Below are positions 42,155 to 49,246 of a DNA stretch of 64,000 bases, one piece after another. The translations under genes and the position numbers were made by a program. Numbering within the stretch: position 1 is the first letter of the stretch; each line of letters starts with the position of its first letter. This stretch comes from Streptomyces sp. DH-12. Its GTDB lineage: Bacteria > Actinomycetota > Actinomycetes > Streptomycetales > Streptomycetaceae. The stretch lies in contig NZ_PPFB01000001.1 in NCBI RefSeq assembly GCF_002899455.1, positions 4,192,001-4,256,000 of the forward strand. Direction: 5' to 3'. Under the pieces are notes generated by a model, which searched no databases, was not told where the DNA came from, and saw only the letters and a program-made list of their open reading frames with translations.

Positions 42155-43129
42155 CTACGGCTCCAGGACGACCTTGCCGGTGGTCGCCCGGTTCTCCAGG
42201 GCCCGGTGGGCGTCGGCCGCCCGGGCGAGCGGGAAGCGCCGCACGGCGGGGGTGAGCCTGCCCGCGGCCGCCTCGGCGAGGGCGCGCAGTTCGAGCGTGC
42301 GCATCGGGTCGGGGCCGCCGGCCCGGCGCATCATCTCGGGGCCGAGGACGCTCACCGAGACGCCCTCCACGAGATAGGGGTTGTCGCTGCGGATGCCCTG
42401 CGACGACCAGCCGAACACCACGTGCCGGCCGCCGGGCGCCAGCAGACCGACCAGGGCGCGGGCCACGTCCCCGCCCACGCCGTCGTACACGACGGTCACC
42501 TTGCCCCGGTGGCCCTCGACCCGCGCGGGCCAGTCCGGGGCCGTGTAGTCGACGGCGAGGTGGGCGCCGCCCGCCGCCACCAGGGCCGTCTTCCCGGGGC
42601 CGCCGGCGAGACCGATCACGGTCGCGCCCGCGTTCCGGGCGTACTGCACGAGGAGGGTGCCGATGCCGCCCGCGGCGGCCGGTACGGCCACCACGTCGCC
42701 GGGCCCCGGTTCGGCGAACCGCACGATCCCCATCGCCGTACGGCCCGTGCCGATCATGGCGACGGCCTCGGCGAAGTCCAGGCGCTCCGGGATCTCGTGC
42801 AGCCGCCCGGCGTCGGTCACCGCCAGTTCCGCGTAACCCCCGGGGACGAAGCCGAGGTGGGCGACGACCCGCTTGCCGAGCCAGTCGGCGGGGGTGTCCG
42901 GACCGAGCGCGTCGACCACCCCGGCGATCTCGCGGCCGGGGATCGTCGGCAGTTCGGCGGGGGCCGGGCCGGGTCCGGGCAGGCCCTCGCGCAGGGCCGT
43001 GTCGAGGAGGTGCACCCCGGCCGCCCGGACGGCGACGCGGACCTGGCCGGGGCCCGGGCGCGGGTCCTCCACCCGCTCGTAGGTGAGGTTCTCGGCCGGG
43101 CCGTGGGCGTGCAGTCGGACGGCGTGCAT
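42155..43129 (-). CDS. NADPH:quinone oxidoreductase, zinc-less MDR family
   Basis: 324 residues from ATG 43129. GroES-like N-terminal domain (VRVAVRAAGVHLLDTALREG, IPGREIAGVVDALG) and Rossmann domain with VVAVPAAAGGIGTLLVQYAR, VVYDGVGGDVARALVGLLAP and RHVVFGWSSQG. The Cys ligands of zinc alcohol dehydrogenases are missing, as in quinone reductases. It probably reduces quinones or redox-active compounds with NADPH. A SoxR-type box precedes it. I recall the S. coelicolor SoxR regulon containing the quinone reductase SCO4266, which should be at this position. Confidence 0.88.
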   Translation of the reverse strand: MHAVRLHAHGPAENLTYERVEDPRPGPGQVRVAVRAAGVHLLDTALREGLPGPGPAPAELPTIPGREIAGVVDALGPDTPADWLGKRVVAHLGFVPGGYAELAVTDAGRLHEIPERLDFAEAVAMIGTGRTAMGIVRFAEPGPGDVVAVPAAAGGIGTLLVQYARNAGATVIGLAGGPGKTALVAAGGAHLAVDYTAPDWPARVEGHRGKVTVVYDGVGGDVARALVGLLAPGGRHVVFGWSSQGIRSDNPYLVEGVSVSVLGPEMMRRAGGPDPMRTLELRALAEAAAGRLTPAVRRFPLARAADAHRALENRATTGKVVLEP

Positions 43130-43203
43130 GTGGATCCTCCCAGGTCGGGTCGCCGGTGCGGGGCGCCTTCGGCGTCGTGCGCCGCCCCGGCTCCACGGTG
43201 CGA

Positions 43204-43221
43204 CCTCAAGCGCGCTCGAGG
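43204..43221 (-). promoter_or_regulatory. SoxR-type operator before the quinone oxidoreductase
   Basis: On the gene strand: CCTCGAGCGCGCTTGAGG, within the 22-bp near-palindrome 43202-43223. Published Streptomyces SoxR sites have the form CCTCAAG-N4-CTTGAGG, and only one base differs here. TTGACC overlaps its 5' end as a possible -35. This fits MerR-type activation across a long spacer. The SoxR gene itself is not in the window. Confidence 0.75.
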
Positions 43222-43411
43222 TCAAGCGCGTTCCGGCCGGGGGCGGGGGAGACGGCCGCGGTGATGCGGTGCGTGACGGGACTTCGGGGCTTCCTTCCCG
43301 GTCGGGCCCGGTCGGGCTCGGCCGGATGCCGGGGGGGGGCGCCGGGATGTGACCCGCGGGGTGTTTCCCCAGGCCGGACGGGATGTCAGTGGCCGGGTGC
43401 AGCATGGGCGC

Positions 43412-44089
43412 ATGGTGCGTGGAGCGGCGGGCGGAGCGGGTGTGCGGGCGGCGCGGCGGCCGGAGCTGCGGCTGCCCCGGCTGGAGCGGTACGAGGGGGG
43501 CGGGCTGGAGCCGGACGGGGACTACGACGGGCTGGAGTTCGACGGCGCGGACCTCGCCGGGCAGGACGGGGCGGGGGCGCGCTTCATGGACTGCGCGCTG
43601 CGGGGATGCGCGCTGGACGGGACGCGGCTGCCCCGGGCCCGGCTGCTGGACACGGCGCTGGGCGGGGTGCGGGGCGTGGGCACGGATCTGGCGGGGGCGA
43701 CGCTGCGGGACGTCGAGCTGACCGACGCGCGGCTCGGCGGGACCCAGATGCACGGGGCGGCGCTGGAGCGGGTGCTGGTCCGGGGCGGGAAGATCGACTT
43801 CCTGAACCTGCGCGCGGCCGTGCTCAAGGACGTCGTCTTCGAGGGCTGCGTGCTGGTGGAGCCGGACTTCGGCGGGGCCCGTCTGGAGCGCGTGGAGTTC
43901 GTCGACTGCACGCTGAAGGGCGTGGACCTGTCCGGTGCCGTGCTGAAGGACGTGGACCTCCGGCGGGCGGCCTCGCTGGAGATCGCGCGCGGGGTGGACC
44001 GGCTGTCCGGGGCGGTGATCAGCACGGCCCAGCTGCTGGACCTGGCGCCGTCGCTGGCGGGGGAGCTGGGGATCGCCGTGGAGGGGTGA
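43412..44089 (+). CDS. Pentapeptide-repeat protein
   Basis: 225 residues from ATG 43412. It has many A(D/N)LXX-like repeats: FDGADLAGQDGAGARFMDCA, LRGCALDGTRLPRARLLDTA, GTDLAGATLRDVELTDARLG, AVLKDVVFEGCVLVEPDF and CTLKGVDLSGAVLKDVDLRR. These fold into a right-handed quadrilateral beta-helix. Some family members mimic DNA and protect gyrase (Qnr/MfpA), but that role is not shown here. It is divergent from the quinone oxidoreductase. Confidence 0.85.
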   Translation: MVRGAAGGAGVRAARRPELRLPRLERYEGGGLEPDGDYDGLEFDGADLAGQDGAGARFMDCALRGCALDGTRLPRARLLDTALGGVRGVGTDLAGATLRDVELTDARLGGTQMHGAALERVLVRGGKIDFLNLRAAVLKDVVFEGCVLVEPDFGGARLERVEFVDCTLKGVDLSGAVLKDVDLRRAASLEIARGVDRLSGAVISTAQLLDLAPSLAGELGIAVEG

Positions 44090-44152
44090 GGGGGCGGTGA
44101 CCGGCTCAGGAAAGCGTCGAACGGATGTGCATGGCGTCCGTATGCTCCGCGC

Positions 44153-44986
44153 ATGAGAATCTTCCGGTCGCGCGGCCGCCCCGGCGTACGGCAGTCGATC
44201 GCATCCCCCCTGGCCCAGGCAGTCGCCCTGTACGAGGCCGGGCGCTATGCCGACGCGGAGAGAGAGGCCCGGGACGTGGCCGCGTCCCGGTCCCGGCGAC
44301 GCGACGACAAGTGGGTGCCTCTGGCGCTCGGCATCGCCGCGACCACGGCGGGCGCCCAAGGGCATCACGCCGAGGCCCTCGCCACCTACGACGACGCGCT
44401 GCCGCTCTTCGCCAGAATCTTCGGAGCCGAGAATCCGCAGACACTGAAGGTGCGCTCGGACCGCGCCCAGGCGCTGACCTCGCTCGGCCGGCACGCCGAG
44501 TGCGAGGCGGAGTGCGCGGCCGTCGCGTCGGCCGCGAGACGCAGTACGGAGCCGGGGGCGGAGCACGTGGCGGTGGCCGCCTGCAACGGACAGGTCTTCG
44601 CCCTCAACGCGCTGGGACGCCACCCGGAGGCCGAGGCGCTCGCCCGCGAGGCACTCGCCGCCGCCCAGGGGCTGCCGGAGCGGTTCTCCCTGGTCCTGCG
44701 GCTCGGTCTGGTCCGCAGCCTCAACGGTCAGTCCCGCTACGAGGAGGCGCTCGCCGAGGCGGAGCGGGCCGAGGAACTGCACCGAGGTCTGTCCGCGGCA
44801 CAGCGGCGCCCGGAGGCCGGTGCCGTCGACCTGGCCATGGCCAACGCGCTGCTCGGGCTGGGCCGCCGCGACGAGGCGCGGATCCGGGCGACGGCCGGAC
44901 ACGACGCCTGTCTTGCCGTCCTCGGCCCGGACCATAGCCGCACCGCAGAGGCTCGGGAGCTGATCCGACGCGTCGACGGCGTCTGA
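44153..44986 (+). CDS. Tetratricopeptide-repeat protein
   Basis: 277 residues, leaderless by the look of TATGCT (44141-44146) six bases before ATG. Several TPR units are visible: AVALYEAGRYADAEREARDV, EALATYDDALPLFARIFGAE, LGRHAECEAECAAVASAARR, LGRHPEAEALAREALAAAQG and YEEALAEAERAEELHRGL. The plan resembles the helical part of Streptomyces NB-ARC/TPR proteins, but no ATPase is present. Probably a protein-interaction scaffold. Confidence 0.82.
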   Translation: MRIFRSRGRPGVRQSIASPLAQAVALYEAGRYADAEREARDVAASRSRRRDDKWVPLALGIAATTAGAQGHHAEALATYDDALPLFARIFGAENPQTLKVRSDRAQALTSLGRHAECEAECAAVASAARRSTEPGAEHVAVAACNGQVFALNALGRHPEAEALAREALAAAQGLPERFSLVLRLGLVRSLNGQSRYEEALAEAERAEELHRGLSAAQRRPEAGAVDLAMANALLGLGRRDEARIRATAGHDACLAVLGPDHSRTAEARELIRRVDGV

Positions 44987-45011
44987 CCGGGGCTCCGGGG
45001 GACCGGGGCGG

Positions 45012-45551
45012 TCAGCTCACGCGGGGGAAGCGGGCCTGGAGGGTCCAGATCGCCGGGTTCTCGCCGAGGTCGTCGTGCAGGTCGACCAGGTCGGCGATCA
45101 GGTCGTGCAGGAAGTCGCGGGCCTCCCGGCGCAGTTCGGCGTGGGAGAAGGTCAGCGGCGGCTCGGACGCGGGCAGCCACTCCGCCTCGATGTCCACCCA
45201 GCCGAAGCGCCGTTCGAACAGCAGCCGGTCGGTGGACTCGGTGAAGTCCAGCTCGGCGTGCTGTGGCCGCGAGGCGCGCGAGCCCGCCGGGTCCCGGTCG
45301 ACGCGCTCCACGATGTCGCACAGCGCCCACGCGAAGTCGAGCACCGGCACCCATCCCCAGGCTGTGGAGATCTCCCGGTCCGACGCGGTGTCGGCGAGGT
45401 AGACGTCGCCGCAGAACAGGTCGTGCCGCAGGGCGTGGACGTCCGCGCGGCGGTAGTCGGTCTGCGGGGGGTCGGGGAAGCGGTTGGAGAGGGCGTAACC
45501 GATGTCGAGCACGTGGGTGATGGTGTCACGGTCCGGCGCCCCCGCCGCCAT
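45012..45551 (-). CDS. Conserved hypothetical protein
   Basis: 179 residues, acidic, no signal peptide. HVLDIGYALSNRFPDPPQ, ALRHDLFCGDVYLADTAS, WGWVPVLDFAWALCDIVERV and FDWVDIEAEWLP-like stretches suggest a compact alpha/beta protein, but I recognise no domain. The start codon is only 11 bases from the divergent GTG of the M1 peptidase, so an internal GTG at 45512 is an alternative start. Confidence 0.65.
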   Translation of the reverse strand: MAAGAPDRDTITHVLDIGYALSNRFPDPPQTDYRRADVHALRHDLFCGDVYLADTASDREISTAWGWVPVLDFAWALCDIVERVDRDPAGSRASRPQHAELDFTESTDRLLFERRFGWVDIEAEWLPASEPPLTFSHAELRREARDFLHDLIADLVDLHDDLGENPAIWTLQARFPRVS

Positions 45552-45562
45552 AGGATCCCCGC

Positions 45563-46978
45563 GTGCGCACCCCCCGCCCCCTGAGCCGCGGTGTCGCCGC
45601 CGCCCTGCTCGCGGTGGCGCTCACCGCGTGCGGCCCCGGCTCCGGGACCGAGGGTGCCGGTGACTCCGGCGCGGGCGACCCGTACTTCCCGAAGGCGGGC
45701 AACGGCGGCTACGACGTCACCCACTACGACCTCGTCCTCGCCTACGACCCCGGTGACCGCCGCCTCACCGGCACCGCCACGCTCGACGCCCGCGCCACCG
45801 ACGACCTCACCGCGCTGAACCTCGACCTCCAGGGCCTCGACGTGGACGCCATCACCGTCGACGGCGCCGGCGCCCGCGTCCGCCGCGAGGGCCAGGAGCT
45901 GACGGTCCGGCCGCGCCGTGCCCTCGACCGGGACGCGCGCTTCCGGATCGTCGTCCGCTACTCGGGGCGCCCCGGGACCGTCACCGACCCCGACGGCTCC
46001 CAGGAGGGCTGGCTGCGCACCGCCGACGGGGCGGTCGCCCTGGGCCAGCCGGTGGGCTCCATGACCTGGTTCCCGGGCAACCACCACCCCTCCGACAAGG
46101 CCACCTACACCCTCGCCGTCACCGTCCCCGAAGGACTGCGGGCGGTCTCCAACGGGGAACCGGCCGGCGAGGAGACGGAGGACGGCCGCACGACGTACCG
46201 CTGGCGCACCCCCGAGCCCATGGCGAGCTACCTGGCGACGGTCGCGATCGGCCGGTACGACGTCCACCGCGGCGAGACGGCCGGCGGGCTGCCGCTGTTC
46301 ACCGCCGTCGACCCGGAGCAGGCGGCCGCGAGCCGCGCGGCGGTCGGGCTGCTGCCGGAGGCCGTGGAGTGGGCGGAACGGCGGTTCGGGCCGTACCCCT
46401 TCTCCTCCGCGGGCGCGATCGTCGAACGCCCCGGGGACGCCGGATACGCCCTGGAGACGCAGAACCGCCCCGTCTTCCCCGGCGCCCCCGACACGGCCCT
46501 GCTGGTCCACGAGATCGCCCACCAGTGGTACGGCGACTCCGTCACCCCGAGGACCTGGCGGGACATGTGGCTCAACGAGGGCTTCGCCACGTACGCGCAG
46601 TGGCTGTGGGAGGAGGACCACGGCGGCGACAGCGCACAGCGCACCTTCGAGGCGCTGTACGCCGGCACGTACTTCCCGGACGCGGGCACCAACGCGGCGC
46701 TGTGGTCCTTCCCGCCGGCCGACCCGCCGGACGCGGCGCACGTCTCCGCCACGCCCGTGTACTGGCGCGGCGCGATGGTCCTGCACATGATCCGCAGGAC
46801 GGCCGGCGACGAGGCCTTCGGCCGGCTGCTGCGCGGCTGGGCGGCGGAGCACCGGCACGGCAACGCGAGCACCGCCGACTTCACCGCGTACGTCGAGAAG
46901 ACGGTGCCGGGGAAGGACTTCTCCCGGGTCTGGGAGGAGTGGCTGTACGGGGACGGCCGGCCGGCGACCGCGTCCTAG
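45563..46978 (+). CDS. M1-family metallopeptidase lipoprotein
   Basis: 471 residues. The lipobox LLAVALTACGPGSG anchors it outside the membrane. The N-terminal aminopeptidase-N fold is followed by the exopeptidase/GAMEN-like region (GYALETQNRPVF) and the gluzincin site VHEIAHQWYGDSV, with the third zinc ligand in NEGFATYAQWLW. The C-terminal helical domain is short, so it resembles the secreted Streptomyces M1 peptidases. The GTG starts six bases after TAGGAT, indicating a leaderless mRNA. Confidence 0.9.
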   Translation: MRTPRPLSRGVAAALLAVALTACGPGSGTEGAGDSGAGDPYFPKAGNGGYDVTHYDLVLAYDPGDRRLTGTATLDARATDDLTALNLDLQGLDVDAITVDGAGARVRREGQELTVRPRRALDRDARFRIVVRYSGRPGTVTDPDGSQEGWLRTADGAVALGQPVGSMTWFPGNHHPSDKATYTLAVTVPEGLRAVSNGEPAGEETEDGRTTYRWRTPEPMASYLATVAIGRYDVHRGETAGGLPLFTAVDPEQAAASRAAVGLLPEAVEWAERRFGPYPFSSAGAIVERPGDAGYALETQNRPVFPGAPDTALLVHEIAHQWYGDSVTPRTWRDMWLNEGFATYAQWLWEEDHGGDSAQRTFEALYAGTYFPDAGTNAALWSFPPADPPDAAHVSATPVYWRGAMVLHMIRRTAGDEAFGRLLRGWAAEHRHGNASTADFTAYVEKTVPGKDFSRVWEEWLYGDGRPATAS

Positions 46979-47020
46979 GCGCACCGGCCCGTGAGGCGTG
47001 CGCGCGGGACCGGGCGGGCG

Positions 47021-47063
47021 CGGCGGAGCCCCCGCCCGGCGGACGCGGGCGGGGGCTCCGCCG
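47021..47063. terminator. Bidirectional terminator between M1 peptidase and terD
   Basis: A 17-bp perfect stem (47021-47037, 47047-47063) with a nine-base loop between convergent genes. Confidence 0.85.
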
Positions 47064-47083
47064 GATCGGTCGCGGTGCGACCG

Positions 47084-47659
47084 TCAGACGTTCACGCCGA
47101 AGTCCTGGGCGATGCCCACGAGGCCCGAGGCGTACCCCTGGCCGACCGCGCGGAACTTCCACTCCGCGCCGTTGCGGTACAGCTCGCCGAAGACCATGGC
47201 GGTCTCGGTGGCGGCGTCCTCCGACAGGTCGTAGCGGGCGATCTCGGCGCCGCCGGCCTGGTTGACGATGCGGATGTACGCGTTGCGCACCTGGCCGAAG
47301 TTCTGGCTGCGGTTCTCGGCGTCGTAGATCGAGACCGGGAAGACGATCTTGTCGATGTCGGCCGGGAGGGCCGCCAGGTTGACGTTGATCGCCTCGTCGT
47401 CGCCCTCGCCCTCACCGGTGCGGTTGTCGCCGGTGTGGACGATCGTGTTGTCCGGGGTCTGCTTGTTGTTGAAGAAGACGAAGTGGGCGTCCGAGTAGAC
47501 CTTGCCCTGCGTGTTGACCGCGATCGCCGACGCGTCGAGGTCGAAGTCCGTTCCCGTGGTGGTGCGGACGTCCCAGCCGAGGCCCACGGTGACGGCGGTC
47601 AGGCCCGGAGCCTCCTTGGTGAGCGAGACGTTGCCACCCTTGGACAGGCTTACAGCCAT
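47084..47659 (-). CDS. terD: TerD-family calcium-binding stress protein
   Basis: 191 residues, the usual TerD length. VSLSKGGNVSLTKEAPGL, VTVGLGWDVRTTTGTDFDLD, ASAIAVNTQGKVYSD, VVHTGDNRTGEGEGDDEAIN-like loop and LVGIAQDFGVNV are typical. The acidic GDNRTGEGEGDDE loop and DFDLDAS bind Ca2+. TerD proteins give tellurite resistance in some bacteria; in Streptomyces several paralogues affect differentiation. Here it is single, without terA/B/C. GGAAGGGA is the ribosome site. Confidence 0.93.
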   Translation of the reverse strand: MAVSLSKGGNVSLTKEAPGLTAVTVGLGWDVRTTTGTDFDLDASAIAVNTQGKVYSDAHFVFFNNKQTPDNTIVHTGDNRTGEGEGDDEAINVNLAALPADIDKIVFPVSIYDAENRSQNFGQVRNAYIRIVNQAGGAEIARYDLSEDAATETAMVFGELYRNGAEWKFRAVGQGYASGLVGIAQDFGVNV

Positions 47660-47819
47660 TGTTGGGAGTCCCTTCCCTCGTTTGCGTACGGCTATGAAGC
47701 TACAGCTACCACCTTGAACGCCCGGAGGGGTGCGTCAGGTTCCAGGTCCCTTTACTTTCTTTACCCGGGTACGGATATTCGGGTGACGTGGCCGGCACGG
47801 GCGCGGGAACCTGTGTGTC

Positions 47820-48245
47820 ATGTCCGGTCCTCATGTCGTACGCGGCTCCGTCTCCCTCCCCGAGGCCGAGCTCATGTGGCGTTTCTCCAGGTCGTCCGGG
47901 CCCGGCGGGCAGCACGTCAACACCAGCGACACGCAGGTCGAGCTGCGGTTCGACCTCGCCCGGACCGAGGCGCTGCCCGAGGTGTGGAAGCGGCGGGCGC
48001 TGGAGCGGCTCGCGGGACGGCTGACCGACGGGGTGATCACCGTACGGGCGTCCGAGCACCGGTCGCAGTGGCGCAACCGTGAGGCGGCGGCGGTGCGGCT
48101 GGCCGCGCTGCTGGCGGAGGCGACGGCGCCGCCGCCGAAGCCGCGGCGGCCCACGCGGGTGCCGCGGGGGATCAACGAGCGGCGGTTGCGGGAGAAGAAG
48201 CGGCGGGGGGAGACGAAGCGGGGGCGCTCCGCGCGGGACTGGTAG
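47820..48245 (+). CDS. arfB: ArfB/YaeJ-like peptidyl-tRNA hydrolase
   Basis: 141 residues. Class-I release-factor catalytic domain with the GGQ motif in RFSRSSGPGGQHVNTSDTQV, no codon-recognition domain, and a basic tail (RRLREKKRRGETKRGRSA) that in ArfB enters the empty mRNA channel. ArfB rescues ribosomes stalled without a stop codon. It is divergent from terD. The end runs convergent to the flavin reductase gene. Confidence 0.9.
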   Translation: MSGPHVVRGSVSLPEAELMWRFSRSSGPGGQHVNTSDTQVELRFDLARTEALPEVWKRRALERLAGRLTDGVITVRASEHRSQWRNREAAAVRLAALLAEATAPPPKPRRPTRVPRGINERRLREKKRRGETKRGRSARDW

Positions 48246-48345
48246 GGGGCGGGCGGGCCCCGCCCCCGTGGTCACCCGCGGGCCGGCGGGGGTGCGCCCG
48301 CGCGGTTCACCGTGCCCCTGCGGGGCGCTGGAACGACGGGGGCGC

Positions 48346-48930
48346 TCAGCCCAACTGGCGGTAGCGGCCCCGGAAATGGATGAGCGGGCCGCCCTCCGCG
48401 CTCGGCACGGCGGCCGTCATCACGCGGCCGATCACGAGGGTGTGGTCGCCGGCCGTCACCCGCTGTTCGGTGCGGCACTCCAGGGTCGCCGACGCGCCGC
48501 CGACCAGCGGGGCCCCGGTGTACTCGCCGCGCCGGTACGGAATGTCCGCGAACAGCAGGCGGTCGCTGACCCGGCCCTTCATCGAGAAGCGGCCCGCGAT
48601 GTGGCGCTGGCTCTCGGACAGCACGGACACCGCCCACAGCTGCTGCTCCTCCAGCAGTTCGTCCATGCGGGAGCCGGTGCGCAGGCTGACCAGCACCAGC
48701 GGCGGGTCCAGGGAGACCGACAGGAACGCGGTCGCGGTCATGCCGACGTCCTCGCCGGCCGGCGCCCCGGGGTCGTCCGGGTCCAGCGGCGGCTCCACGG
48801 CGGTCACCAGGACCACACCGGCGGCCAGACGGGACATGGCGGCACGGAACTCGTCGTTGCTCACCCCCTCAGCATGCCGGGCGGCGGGCGGAACGGTGAT
48901 CGGCGCGGGGGCGGCGGGAGTGTTCGACAC
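48346..48930 (-). CDS. Flavin reductase-like FMN-binding protein
   Basis: 194 residues, GTG start. The split-barrel fold is visible in FRAAMSRLAAGVVLVTAVEP, VGMTATAFLSVSLDPPLVLV, VSVLSESQRHIAGRFSMKG and GDHTLVIGRVMTAAV. These proteins reduce FMN with NAD(P)H for two-component monooxygenases. No monooxygenase is adjacent. The start follows TAGCGT (48943-48938) by seven bases, so it is probably leaderless. Confidence 0.87.
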   Translation of the reverse strand: MSNTPAAPAPITVPPAARHAEGVSNDEFRAAMSRLAAGVVLVTAVEPPLDPDDPGAPAGEDVGMTATAFLSVSLDPPLVLVSLRTGSRMDELLEEQQLWAVSVLSESQRHIAGRFSMKGRVSDRLLFADIPYRRGEYTGAPLVGGASATLECRTEQRVTAGDHTLVIGRVMTAAVPSAEGGPLIHFRGRYRQLG

Positions 48931-49100
48931 ACCGGGAACGCTAATCTCCGCTTCACGGACACCGCATCGGACCGTGGCCCGAACCGGGACCTAGGACCAG
49001 CGGCCGATCCGCGCATGAACCATGCACAATCACCACATGGTCCGCGTCGCGGAAATAGGCCGGGATATCGCGCGTAGACCACACAATTGTTCACGTTTAG

Positions 49101-49118
49101 CTGTGACTTGAGTCACAG
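49101..49118. promoter_or_regulatory. Candidate Crp site upstream of cdgB
   Basis: The dyad CTGTGACT-TG-AGTCACAG contains TGTGA-N6-TCACA. It also fits the Streptomyces Crp form GTG-N6-GNCAC that I recall from published ChIP work. It is 129 bases before the cdgB start. Confidence 0.6.
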
Positions 49119-49132
49119 GGGGCAATAATTGT

Positions 49133-49145
49133 TGACCCTGTGTAC
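49133..49145. promoter_or_regulatory. Candidate BldD box upstream of cdgB
   Basis: TGACCCTGTGTAC matches 12 of 13 positions of the BldD consensus TNACNCWGNGTNA as I recall it. cdgB is an established BldD target in S. coelicolor, so c-di-GMP-bound BldD probably represses here. Confidence 0.75.
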
Positions 49146-49246
49146 CGGGTGAGCAGCGCGCTGTGATTCAGTGGCGGGGAAGCTGCTGCGACGATACGCC
49201 GATGATGACCCTTGATGTGCTGCGAGGTCTCGGGGGGAGGGCGAGG

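Noticed and set aside
42155..44935. 926-codon minus frame
   Set aside because: It includes the true oxidoreductase at its end but continues antisense through the pentapeptide and TPR genes.
47084..47659. A tellurite-resistance operon
   Set aside because: Only a single terD is present, with no terA/B/C/Z genes; TerD proteins in Streptomyces have other roles.
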